64,000 bases of DNA, taken from contig NZ_BOOW01000009.1 of assembly GCF_016863435.1 (NCBI RefSeq), forward strand, positions 62,001-126,000, written 5' to 3'. How positions within the stretch are numbered: the stretch's first letter is position 1; each line of letters begins with the position of its first letter. Of this stretch, positions 18,451 to 25,316 are shown piece by piece. Position numbers and translations under genes: made by a program. The notes under the pieces are model-generated. The model searched no databases. It was given only the letters and a program-made list of their open reading frames with translations, and was not told the DNA's origin. This stretch comes from Sinosporangium siamense. GTDB taxonomy: Bacteria > Actinomycetota > Actinomycetes > Streptosporangiales > Streptosporangiaceae.

Positions 18451-18554
18451 GGGCTCGGGTTCGGTGGCCTCTGTGTGGACCGTCGTGGACTTCCTCCGGG
18501 GGAGGCGCCGGAGCAGGGCGTGCGCCGCCGGCGCCGCCCGCCGGTCTGGCCTGG

Positions 18555-19079
18555 TCACCGTGTCGCCCCACCGGCGTGGGTGTGAGGGGGAGGATCCGTG
18601 ATCTTTGTGACGAAGGTGCCCTTGCAGGGTTGGGTGCGGACGCAGGATGCGTCGCGGAGAAGGGCTATGGCAGCGCGTGCGGTGTTGCGGGCGACGCCGT
18701 ACTCCGCGGCCATTTCCACCTCTGTGGGAAGGCGGTCGCCCGGTCGCAGGTCGCCTCGCTGGATCTTGCCGAGAATATCGTCGGCTATCCGCTCGCATCG
18801 CTGCGCTGGGCGGACCCTGGGAGCGCTTGGCGGGCCGACATAGGAGGCTTCGGTGCGGACGGTGTAGACAAGGCCCTGTTCGCGGAGAAGCGCCACCGCC
18901 TGCCGTACGGTTGCCCTTGATGCACCGTAGTGCCGGACCAGTTCGGACTCCGAGGGGATGGGGTGTCCGGGGAGGAGATTCCCAGCTCGGATGTCGACTG
19001 TGATCTGGTCTGCGATCTGTCGGTAGATCGGTGCGGAACGCCCCCCGCCTTGGGGCGCGTCCACGGGTGGAGGCCTCAT
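18555..19079 (-). CDS. Double GntR-type winged-helix regulator (intact copy)
   Basis: 174 residues from ATG 19079, which overlaps the stop of the preceding small gene (ATGA). It is made only of two GntR winged helices in tandem. The first is about 16-85 (APIYRQIADQITVDIRAGNL...PSESELVRHYGASRATVRQAV) and the second about 98-160 (RIADDILGKIQRGDLRPGD...TEVEMAAEYGVARNTARAAI). There is no effector domain, unlike standard GntR proteins. Two decayed copies follow arrays B and C. It is read toward the array flank, so it could regulate the array or itself; that is conjecture. Confidence 0.75.
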   Translation of the reverse strand: MRPPPVDAPQGGGRSAPIYRQIADQITVDIRAGNLLPGHPIPSESELVRHYGASRATVRQAVALLREQGLVYTVRTEASYVGPPSAPRVRPAQRCERIADDILGKIQRGDLRPGDRLPTEVEMAAEYGVARNTARAAIALLRDASCVRTQPCKGTFVTKITDPPPHTHAGGATR

Positions 19080-19408
19080 CTTTGAAGTGCTGACACGATA
19101 AGGTGCCGCACCCTGCGATAGTCGCCGGGCTTGGTGAAATGGAAGCCCGCCTTGAGCGGCAGCATGGACACGATGAAGATGCGGCTGCGGCGGCCCACGA
19201 CGACCGTTGCCACCTTTCGAACACCGACGACGACTTCCAGTTCCATCGGAGGGGGCATGTCCCCTGAGTCCGTAGAAGGAAGCGTCAGCACTGCTGTGAG
19301 CCGATTGGCCCATAGCAGGCGTTGTACCACTTCCAGGTCGCTTCTCTGCGTATCCAGCATTTCCGAGCTATCTGGCTTTCGTGGAACGGGTATGGTCCTA
19401 AACCCCAT
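19076..19408 (-). CDS. Small protein of unknown function upstream of the double GntR gene
   Basis: 110 residues, overlapping the GntR start by four bases, so the two are cotranscribed. I do not recognise a family. The C-terminal half is strand-rich and conserved in the partial copy at 25142-25305: VVVGVRKVATVVVGRRSRIFIVS, then TKPGDYR.VR.LIVSALQR. The N-terminal half (PRKPDSSEMLDTQRSDLEVVQRLLWANRL) looks helical. There are no cysteines, no membrane segment and no signal peptide. Retention with the GntR gene in two places suggests a functional unit. Confidence 0.55.
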   Translation of the reverse strand: MGFRTIPVPRKPDSSEMLDTQRSDLEVVQRLLWANRLTAVLTLPSTDSGDMPPPMELEVVVGVRKVATVVVGRRSRIFIVSMLPLKAGFHFTKPGDYRRVRHLIVSALQR

Positions 19409-19585
19409 GGGGATCGCACTCCCTTGCGATCAGAACCCGCCTGGTCGCACTACCGGACGGGTCCGCTGTTTTCAGGAACCTCGCTCCCATGAGCGTTGCA
19501 CTCCGGATCTTGACGCGGAAGGGGTTTGGCATTAACCATTCCACACAGGTCTGTGAACGCGTGTTAGTGACCTGTGGAGGCCACG

Positions 19586-20425
19586 GTGCAGTCGGAGAAC
19601 TCCCACGACACACCTAAATCACCGAGAGCTAGATGGGCTCTTGAAATGCGCAAATACCGCGAAGCTGCTCAAGTCAGTCAAAGATCTCTCGCGGCCAGAA
19701 TTGGGTGGTGCTCAGGGTCGTGGGTTTCGATGGTGGAGACCGGACATCGGAGGCCAACACGTGAATTCGCGCAAGCTGTGGACGGGATCTTAGGACTAGG
19801 GTCCGTCCTCACCGATCTTTACGATGAGATCGAAAATCTTCCTGTGCCTGAATGGTTCCGACCGTGGGTTGAGATTGAGCAGGATGCGATGGTCCTGCGG
19901 ACTTGGCAACCGCTAGTGGTGTACGGCCTGCTCCAAACAGAGGCCTACGCCAAGGCGCTGATGTCAGGGGAACCGGGAGTAACGGACCATCAGCTCAATC
20001 AGAATGTGTCCGCTCGCCTAGAGCGGCAGCAGGTGCTACGCCGTACCCCGCCGGTTGTCGTGTGGGTAGTGCTCGACGAGGGCGTGCTCACTCGTTGTGT
20101 AGGTGACCCGAATGTGATGGCAGGGCAACTGCAACACCTCATCGAAGTCGCGCGGCAACCGCACATCACGCTGCAGGTCCTCCCAAATGCTTCCCGGGTG
20201 ACGACGGGGCTAAATGGCGGGTTCGTGATCGCTGAGGGCCAGGGGGCTGCGATGGTGGGGGCCTGGCGAGAGAGCTCCGGCGAAGGACAGTTGGTCGACA
20301 GGGCGAAGGGCATTAGAGACTTGAGCTACATGTACGAGGTGATTCGCGCTGAGGCGTTGGCGCAGCGTGCATCCTTGAGAGTCATAGAGGAAATGAGGGG
20401 TCGATGGCTGGCGGACCAGAGCTAG
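19586..20425 (+). CDS. XRE-family regulator with DUF5753 domain
   Basis: About 279 residues from GTG 19586 (TGGAGG just upstream; GTG 19574 also in frame). An N-terminal XRE helix-turn-helix (RWALEMRKYREAAQVSQRSLAARIGWCSGSWVSMVETGHRRP) is followed by the ~180-residue DUF5753 ligand-like domain (LRTWQPLVVYGLLQTEAYAKAL...YMYEVIRAEALAQRASLRVIEEM). These regulators are abundant in Streptomyces-like actinomycetes and are normally paired with a DUF397 protein, exactly as here with a 22-base overlap. Base composition is visibly less GC-rich than the flanking core genes, in keeping with an acquired segment. Confidence 0.92.
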   Translation: MQSENSHDTPKSPRARWALEMRKYREAAQVSQRSLAARIGWCSGSWVSMVETGHRRPTREFAQAVDGILGLGSVLTDLYDEIENLPVPEWFRPWVEIEQDAMVLRTWQPLVVYGLLQTEAYAKALMSGEPGVTDHQLNQNVSARLERQQVLRRTPPVVVWVVLDEGVLTRCVGDPNVMAGQLQHLIEVARQPHITLQVLPNASRVTTGLNGGFVIAEGQGAAMVGAWRESSGEGQLVDRAKGIRDLSYMYEVIRAEALAQRASLRVIEEMRGRWLADQS

Positions 20426-20610
20426 AGAACGCAAGCTGGGTGAAGTCGTCGTTGTCTGGAGTCAACGGTGATTGTGTCGAGGTAGCGGTGCTGTCCGATG
20501 GCCGGAGAGCGGTGCGTGACAGTAAGCAGCCTGAAGGCCCCGAGCTGATCTTCACACCCGGTGAGTGGTCGGCCTTCATCGGCGGGGTCAAAGACGGGGA
20601 GTTTGACTAG
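20404..20610 (+). CDS. DUF397 protein (partner of the XRE/DUF5753 regulator)
   Basis: 68 residues from ATG 20404, overlapping the regulator's 3' end. It carries the DUF397 pattern: WVKSSLSGVNGDCVEVAV, then [36 protein letters not shown]. Such small proteins act with XRE/DUF5753 regulators in antitoxin-like or developmental switches in actinomycetes. This is the first of three DUF397 sequences in the window (also 21814-22017 intact and 35833-36021 broken). Confidence 0.9.
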   Translation: MAGGPELENASWVKSSLSGVNGDCVEVAVLSDGRRAVRDSKQPEGPELIFTPGEWSAFIGGVKDGEFD

Positions 20611-20701
20611 ATCTAGGAGACCAGGTCCCCGAGAACGGCGGAGAAAACCTCGGGGGCTTTGTCACTTCTGTGTGATTGCGGGCCGTCATTCAAGGGAGGG
20701 G

Positions 20702-20891
20702 GCGAACATCCTCAAGCAAGCACAAGGAGACCTCCTGCGGCGGCCTCGCGGTCAACGTCATCGACGTGCTGAGGCGACAGGCCCTGACCAGCGCTTTCTC
20801 GTCTTTCGGCGCTGTCGGGCCCTTCTCTGCCTGCAGAGCGGAGAATCCTTGAGAACCGGCCCGCGCAGCTCACAGAGGCCAACCGAATCGT
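20702..20891 (+). pseudogene. Diverged duplicate of the sdaA 3' end plus spacer
   Basis: The stretch is colinear with 17943-18129, the end of sdaA and its downstream spacer. The coding remnant reads KETSCGGLAVNVIDVL against [15 protein letters not shown] in intact sdaA. Downstream both share GGCCCTGACCAGCGCTTTCTC, CTTTCGGCGCTGTCGG and a CCGAATCGTGTTGTGGCCCC junction leading into a CRISPR array. It therefore marks duplication or insertion with one breakpoint inside sdaA. Divergence is substantial, so the event is old or involved a related strain's DNA. Confidence 0.8.
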
Positions 20892-21262
20892 GTTGTGGCC
20901 CCTGGTAGAGGCTCGTAGGGGAGATGAGGACTTGGACGGATGACCTACATGCAGGACATCACTCGGAAGTTGTGACCCCTCGTAGGGGAGATGAGGACGT
21001 CCTGCTGATCGAGGAGTTCCGAAGCACCAACGATGTTGTGACCCCTCGTAGGGGAGGTGAGGACTCGCCTACTCCAAGTCCGACGCGATCGACGTGCTTG
21101 AGTTGTGATCCCTCGTAGGGAAGATGAGGACAGTGGGTGGGTCGGTTACTGCTCCAACTGGGCGGGTTGTGACCCCTCGTAGGGGAGATGAGGACTCCAT
21201 CCTCTGTGCCCAGCCACCCCGTGGCTGTCCATGTTGTGACCCCTCGTAGGGGAGATGAGGAC
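20892..21262 (-). CRISPR. CRISPR array B: six repeats, five spacers
   Basis: Repeats at 20892-20931 (degenerate, 40 nt, with an internal duplication resembling array A), 20969-20998, 21035-21064, 21102-21131, 21166-21195 and 21233-21262. The latter five are 30 nt, with at most two changes each. Spacers are 37, 36, 37, 34 and 37 nt. The degenerate repeat is at the left and a perfect repeat abuts the conserved flank at the right, which suggests a leader on the right and minus-strand transcription. No cas genes are nearby. Confidence 0.93.
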
Positions 21263-21410
21263 CCCAGAGTAAAGCCGCTGCTCGCGAGCGGTGGGGTCGA
21301 TGTGTTTCAGTCTGGATTTCAGCGGACCTCCGGTAGTGCGGCCGGGCCCGGTGTGTCGCTGAAATCCGTCGTTGTGGTCTGGTTGGGGAACAGGGTCACA
21401 GGATATCTGT
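21263..21410 (-). repeat. Conserved array flank, copy 2 (probable CRISPR leader)
   Basis: Starts CCCAGAGTAAAGCCGCTGCTC right after the last array B repeat and matches the flanks of arrays A and C through GTCACAGGATATCTG, with scattered substitutions (for example GTTGGGGAACAG for GTCAGGGATCAG). It is followed by the decayed GntR second-domain remnant. Confidence 0.7.
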
Positions 21411-21534
21411 AAGCTCGGGTTCGGTGGCTTTCTATGTGGGCCGTTGCGGAGTTCTGCTGGGTGGAGGGTCCGCCGGAGGTGCGGGAGCAAGGCGTGCGCT
21501 CCGGCACCGCCCGCCGGGTGCCGGTCTGGTTTGA

Positions 21535-21722
21535 TCACCGTGTCGCCGCACCATGGTCACGAGAGGGAAGCTCCGTGATCTTTGCGACGAAGGTGCCCTT
21601 GCACGGTTGGGTGCGGACACAGGATGCTTTGCGGAGAAGGGTTATGGCGGCGCGTGTGGTGTTGCAGGCGACGCCGTACTCCGGGGCCATCCCGACCTCA
21701 GTGGGCAAGCAGTCGCCCCCGC
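21535..21722 (-). pseudogene. GntR second-domain remnant (copy 2)
   Basis: Only the last ~60 codons of the double GntR gene remain: LPTEVGMAPEYGVACNTTRAAITLLRKASCVRTQPCKGTFVAKIT, ending at the same stop as the intact copy at 18555. The first domain and the upstream small gene are gone. The remnant is fused at ~21722 to the tail of an XRE/DUF5753 gene lying in the opposite direction. A deletion of everything between the two is the simplest explanation. Confidence 0.78.
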
Positions 21723-21832
21723 TTTCTGATCTAGTGCATACGTTCGAGGCGATTCGCTCGGATGCTCTCACTCGCGCGGGCTCGTTGCGAAGGATTGAGG
21801 AGATGGTGGAGCAATGGGCGACCAAGAGCTAG
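21723..21832 (+). pseudogene. XRE/DUF5753 C-terminal remnant
   Basis: The last ~36 codons read [36 protein letters not shown], aligning with LSYMYEVIRAEALAQRASLRVIEEM of the intact regulator at 19586-20425. No helix-turn-helix or start remains. A longer open frame runs through from 21434, but its first part is antisense to the GntR remnant, so it is not a gene. The DUF397 gene overlaps the end as in the intact pair. Confidence 0.75.
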
Positions 21833-22017
21833 CAGCCGCGACGTGGCGGAAATCCCGTAGTTCGGCGGGAAACGGCAACTGCGTTGAAGTTGCCTGTCTC
21901 GGCGACGGCGGGAGGGCTGTTCGAGACAGTAAGAGCCCCGACAGGCCCAAACTGGTCTTCACGGCCGGGGAATGGGCCGCCCTTGTGGCAGGGGTCAAAG
22001 ACGGAGAGTTCGACTAG
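21814..22017 (+). CDS. DUF397 protein, second copy
   Basis: 67 residues from ATG 21814, overlapping the remnant regulator tail by 19 bases. The DUF397 pattern is intact: [45 protein letters not shown]. It has lost its cognate XRE partner here. From base 21829 on it is nearly identical to 35833-36021 (seven differences in 189 bases by my reading), forming the left member of a long direct repeat. Confidence 0.85.
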   Translation: MGDQELAAATWRKSRSSAGNGNCVEVACLGDGGRAVRDSKSPDRPKLVFTAGEWAALVAGVKDGEFD

Positions 22018-22111
22018 CGCCGAAGCCCCTGGGAGTTCTCGGGGGCTTCGTCCTGCCCCGCCGCTTGGTCGAGAGTCGGTCGACTGACGTACTGCTCGGT
22101 GTACTCCCCGG
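21829..22111 (+). repeat. Direct repeat, left copy (DUF397 plus VOC-gene tail)
   Basis: About 283 bases colinear with 35833-36114. Identity is highest over the DUF397 part and lower over the antisense VOC-gene 3' end. The two copies bracket about 13.7 kb that includes array C and the lanthipeptide cluster. Confidence 0.88.
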
Positions 22112-22493
22112 TGGGTGGGGTCGGGGTGATGACGTCGATGAGCACGCCGGTGGGGTCGGTGACGATGAAGTGGCGCTGGCCGAAGTCCTCGTCCCGCAGT
22201 GGCAGGGCGAGGGGCAGGCCGGCCCGCGTGACGAGTCTTTCGTACTCCGCGTCGACGTCGTCCACCTCGAAGTTGAGCAGCAGGCCGCGCACGGGCTCGC
22301 GGTATCCCTCGGGGATCGTCGGATGGGTGTGATCGAGGATCGCGAGCTCGTAGTGCGGCTTCTCGGGGAGGACGAGGCTGATGTACCAATCCGAGGTGAA
22401 GGTGGGCCGGAAGCCGAAGTGGGTGGTGTAGAAGTCGCGCAGTTCGTCGATCCGTGACGTGGCGATCACCGGGTAGAAGCCGGTGGGGTTCAT
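22014..22493 (-). CDS. VOC-family (glyoxalase/bleomycin-resistance fold) protein
   Basis: 159 residues from ATG 22493. The two-module VOC fold is visible: [35 protein letters not shown], then [52 protein letters not shown]. It lacks an obvious set of H/E metal ligands, so it may be a binding protein and not a glyoxalase. It is divergently transcribed from a TetR gene, with two operator-like palindromes between them. The last ~30 codons belong to the left direct repeat. Confidence 0.9.
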   Translation of the reverse strand: MNPTGFYPVIATSRIDELRDFYTTHFGFRPTFTSDWYISLVLPEKPHYELAILDHTHPTIPEGYREPVRGLLLNFEVDDVDAEYERLVTRAGLPLALPLRDEDFGQRHFIVTDPTGVLIDVITPTPPTGEYTEQYVSRPTLDQAAGQDEAPENSQGLRR

Positions 22494-22516
22494 GACGGCG
22501 CCTTTCGAGAGAGTTA

Positions 22517-22564
22517 CATACCGTCGGTATGCGTCGCTAAGCTAAGACGCATACCGACGGTATG
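22517..22564. promoter_or_regulatory. Paired TetR-type operators in the VOC/TetR intergenic region
   Basis: Two 15-bp palindromes, CATACCGTCGGTATG (22517-22531) and CATACCGACGGTATG (22550-22564), lie 33 bp apart centre to centre. With GCGTC/GACGC extensions they form one perfect larger inverted repeat of 19-bp arms around ten bases. ATACCG-N-CGGTAT is a typical TetR-family site. I infer binding by the adjacent TetR protein and control of both divergent genes. Confidence 0.85.
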
Positions 22565-22586
22565 TCAACATGGGGAGAGGCGTACG

Positions 22587-23183
22587 GTGGCCCAGGCATC
22601 GCGGACCAAGGAGGAGCAGCGCCTGTCGACCAGGCGGGCGCTGGTGGCGGAGGCCAGGAGGCTGTTCGCGGCGCGCGGCTACAGCGCGGTGAGTCTCGCG
22701 GAGATCGTGCGGGGCGCGTTGGTGACGAAGGGCGCGCTCTACCACCAGTTCGAGAGCAAGGCCGACCTGTTCCGCGCCGTCGTCGAGCGGGTGCAGGAGG
22801 AGGTCGGCGCCCGGGTGGCGGCGAGCGCCGAGGCCGTGGACCACCCCCTCGGCAGGCTCGTGGCGGGCTGCGAGGCGTTCCTGCTCGCCGGCCGCGACCC
22901 CGAGGTGCAGCAGATCATGCTGATCGACGCCCCCGCCGTTCTCGGCTGGAACGAATGGCGCGCCATGGACGAGCGGCACTCGGCCCGGCACCTCACCGAG
23001 GCGCTGACGCACCTGGTGGAGGCCGGCGTCATCGCCGAGCAGCCGATCGAGCCGCTGGTGCGCCTGCTCTCGGGGGCGATGAACGAAGCGGCCCTGTGGC
23101 TCGCCCGCAGCTCCGATCCCGGTGACCTGCGGGCCACCGTGTCCGCGCTCACGTCGATGGTCGAGTCCCTGCGCCGGAGCTGA
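22587..23183 (+). CDS. TetR-family transcriptional regulator
   Basis: 198 residues from GTG 22587. The N-terminal HTH matches the family: RRALVAEARRLFAARGYSAVSLAEIVRGALVTKGALYHQFESKADLFRAVV. The C-terminal ligand domain is all-helical and similar to those of regulators of nearby oxidoreductase or VOC genes. It is divergent from the VOC gene with two strong palindromes between them, implying autoregulation and repression of the VOC gene. Ligand unknown. Confidence 0.93.
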   Translation: MAQASRTKEEQRLSTRRALVAEARRLFAARGYSAVSLAEIVRGALVTKGALYHQFESKADLFRAVVERVQEEVGARVAASAEAVDHPLGRLVAGCEAFLLAGRDPEVQQIMLIDAPAVLGWNEWRAMDERHSARHLTEALTHLVEAGVIAEQPIEPLVRLLSGAMNEAALWLARSSDPGDLRATVSALTSMVESLRRS

Positions 23184-23583
23184 GCCGGCCCACGGGGCAA
23201 CCTCCGGGCGCTTGAGCGGGCTGGCTCCTCACCTTTGCCGAAAGGGGTACTAAGGGGCGAACGCTCCGGTCGCCACACCGTACAAGGGGAAGGGAAGCCC
23301 GCTTCCCAGAAGCAGGCCACCTGCTCCCCCGTTCGTCTGCGAGGTTCCGGTGAACGGGCGAACGCCCAGTTCAAAGGCTGGTGAGTCCCTCGTAGGCTCT
23401 GACCCGGGATCTGGGAGGCTTGGCGTGCCGCCGTCGGCACCATGCCTGAGGAGAACCCGTGACCAGGTTCGACGGAAAACCTCGTGACGCTGACGGATGC
23501 CACCCATCTGCGTGAGTAAGGCTTTGTCACCGGCTACGCTGAAAGTGCAACTCAGGTGACGCGACCGAAAAAGTCGAGCGACG
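23184..23583. other. Intergenic region, no gene seen
   Basis: 400 bases between tetR and the vapB remnant. Frames on both strands lack family resemblance. The base composition is more mixed than the core genes. It may hold further decayed island sequence. Confidence 0.45.
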
Positions 23584-23828
23584 GTGAGCGTGGACCTCGA
23601 ACATGAGCCCATTCATGACCTTGCCCACGGGCCATCCGGTTGGCCGAGGAAACTCAGCACGCCGCTCAAGTGCTCGAACGCCGCTTGGAGGCGCTGGAAC
23701 GCCGCACCGGAACCGCTCGCAGAGCCGAACGCATCCTGAGTACCGCCGTCGGCATGCGAACCCGCTTGGGTCAGGATCGGCTCTCCATTGAAGACCTGTA
23801 CAACCCCAACACCGGCCTACCCGCGTGA
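23584..23828 (+). pseudogene. vapB: VapB/PSK-type antitoxin, frameshifted
   Basis: The first ~17 codons from GTG 23584 read SVDLEHEPIHDLAHG. The continuation AIRLAEETQHAAQVLERRLEALERRTGTARRAERIL lies in another frame, with the shift near 23625-23635. Joined, they look like the Rv0623/PSK-type VapB antitoxin fold, ending in the usual LYNPNTGLPA tail. The stop overlaps the start of a PIN-domain remnant (GTGA), the normal vapBC arrangement. A frameshift plus truncated toxin marks a dead module, unless the shift is a sequencing error. Confidence 0.65.
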
Positions 23829-23957
23829 TTATCGATTCCAGCGTCCTCATCGCTGTCGTCAACGGTGAGCCCGAGGCCATCCAATTTGCCCATGTCATCG
23901 CCGCCCCGTATGTGGTGAGGACCGGAAGCGGGTGGGTGACTGCAACTGCTGAATTCC
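23825..23957 (+). pseudogene. vapC: VapC PIN-domain toxin, truncated by CRISPR array C
   Basis: From GTG 23825 the frame reads IIDSSVLIAVVNGEPEAIQ, then FAHVIAAPYVVRTGSGWVTATAEF. The first Asp of the PIN active site is present in IDSS, and the helix 'NGEPEAI.FA..I' fits VapC ribonucleases. The gene normally runs ~130 codons, but coding similarity stops after ~40, where array C begins at 23958. The other catalytic acids are missing, so it cannot be active. It shows that array C or its flanking DNA was inserted into, or recombined with, a vapBC locus. Confidence 0.65.
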
Positions 23958-24248
23958 GCTGTGACCCCTCGTAGGGGAGATGAGGACGCGCGCGGAGTAT
24001 CGCGACAATGTCCCTCTGGCAGTTGTGACCTCTCGTAGAGGAGATGAGGACGGGAGCAGCTCCGAGACATCCTCGCCGAGTACGCCGAGTTGTGACCTCT
24101 CGTAGGGGAGATGAGGACCAGGCAGGCCGGTGACAGCCTGGCCGACGGCACTCCGTTGTGACCTCTCGTAGGGGAGATGAGGACGTGAGGGTACATGGCC
24201 GGACGGTTCAGGATCTATGTTGTGACCTCTCGTAGGGGAGATGAGGAC
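23958..24248 (-). CRISPR. CRISPR array C: five repeats, four spacers
   Basis: Repeats at 23958-23987 (first bases GCTGTG), 24022-24051, 24089-24118, 24155-24184 and 24219-24248, each 30 nt. Spacers are 34, 37, 36 and 34 nt. Four of the five repeats carry an array-specific CCTCT instead of CCCCT in the left stem arm. The 24022 repeat also has AGAGG in the right arm, restoring full pairing. The shared flank follows at 24249. No cas genes are present, so any activity needs Cas proteins encoded elsewhere. Confidence 0.93.
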
Positions 24249-24397
24249 CCTAGAGTAAAGCCGCTGCTCGCAGGCGGTGGGGTCGATGCGTTTTCGGTCT
24301 GGTTTTCAGCGGACCTCCGGTAGTGCGGCCGAGCCCGGTGTGTCGCTGAAATCCGTCGCTGTGGTCTGGTCAGGGATCAGGGTCACAGGATATCTGC
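24249..24397 (-). repeat. Conserved array flank, copy 3 (probable CRISPR leader)
   Basis: Starts CCTAGAGTAAAGCCGCTGC directly after the last array C repeat. It is closest to the array A flank, including GTCAGGGATCAGGGTCACAG, and similarity continues through the GntR gene and part of the small upstream gene. Confidence 0.7.
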
Positions 24398-24515
24398 GGA
24401 CTCGGGTCCGGTGGCTTTCCATGTGGGCCGTTGCGGCGTTCCGCCGGGTGGAGGGTCCGTGGGAGGCGCCGGAGCAGGGCGTGCGCCGCCGGCGCCGCCC
24501 GCCGGTCTGGCCTGG

Positions 24516-24995
24516 TCACCGTATCGCCCCACCGGCGCGAGCGTGAGGGGGAGGATCCGTGATCTTTGTGACGAAGGTGCCCTTGCACGGTTGGGTGCGG
24601 ACGCAGGATGCGTCGCGGAGAAGGGCTATGGCAGCGCGTGCGGTGTTGCGGGCGACGCCGTACTTGGCGGCCATCTCCACCTCTGTGGGGAGGCGGGCGC
24701 CCGGTTGTAGTTCGCCTCCTTAGATCTTGCCAAGAATGTCATCGGCTATCCGCGCGCATCGCTGCGCTGGACGGACCCTGGGAGCGCTTGACGGGCCGAC
24801 ATAGGAGGCTTCGGTGCGGACAGTGTAGACAAGGCCCTTTTCACGGAGGAGCGCCACGGCCTGCCGTACGGGTGCCCGTGACACTCCGTAGTGCCGGACC
24901 AGTTCGGATTCCGGGGGGATGGGGTGTCCGGGGAGAAGATTCCCGGGCTGGATGTCGGCCGTGATCTGCTCTGCGATCTGCCGGTAAATCGGCAT
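24516..24995 (-). pseudogene. Double GntR gene with nonsense mutation (copy 3)
   Basis: The first winged helix is intact from ATG 24995 (MPIYRQIAEQITADIQPGNLL, then PESELVRHYGVSRAPVRQAVALL). At 24720-24722 a TAA replaces the CAG of the intact copy, directly after DDILGKI, ending the protein at 91 residues. Beyond it the second domain still aligns (GELQPGARLPTEVEMAAKYGVARNTARAAI), to the equivalent stop at 24516. The truncated single-domain product could still be made and bind DNA, so 'pseudogene' applies to the two-domain form. Confidence 0.78.
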
Positions 24996-25141
24996 AGAAC
25001 GACCTCCGACATCGCTCTGACGGGTGTGAGTTGAAGGTGTGATCGGCCTGGATGGCGGACGGGGAAGACAGACGGCCGAATGCCTGATGCACAGAAGCCT
25101 CGGCTACGCGGCCTTCCTGAGCGCTTCCGCGAGCGGGTGAA

Positions 25142-25305
25142 TCACCTCTGCAGTGCTGACACGATCAGGTTCCGCACTTCGCGATAGTCGCCGGGCTTAG
25201 TGAACCTGTAGCCCGTCTTGAGCGGGAGCAGAGATACGATGAAGATGCGGCTGCGGCGGCCCACGACCACTGTCGCCACCTTGCGAACGCCAACGACGAC
25301 TCCTG
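25142..25305 (-). pseudogene. 3' part of the small GntR-associated gene (copy 2)
   Basis: VVVGVRKVATVVVGRRSRIFIVS, then LLPLKTGYRFTKPGDYREVRNLIVSALQR matches the C-terminal half of the 19076-19408 protein with few changes. The match stops abruptly at ~25305, close to the end of the phosphotransferase gene, so the N-terminal half was lost. Unlike the intact locus, ~145 unrelated bases separate it from the GntR copy. Confidence 0.75.
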
Positions 25306-25316
25306 ATAAGGATCTT

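Noticed and set aside
21434-21832. 132-codon plus-strand frame after array B as a gene
   Set aside because: Its first part is antisense to a GntR remnant and its last part is an XRE/DUF5753 tail; it is a deletion junction.
18130-24248. Possible cas genes near the arrays
   Set aside because: I checked the proteins between 16 and 36 kb for Cas1/Cas2, HD-nuclease, RAMP or Cas3 motifs and saw none.
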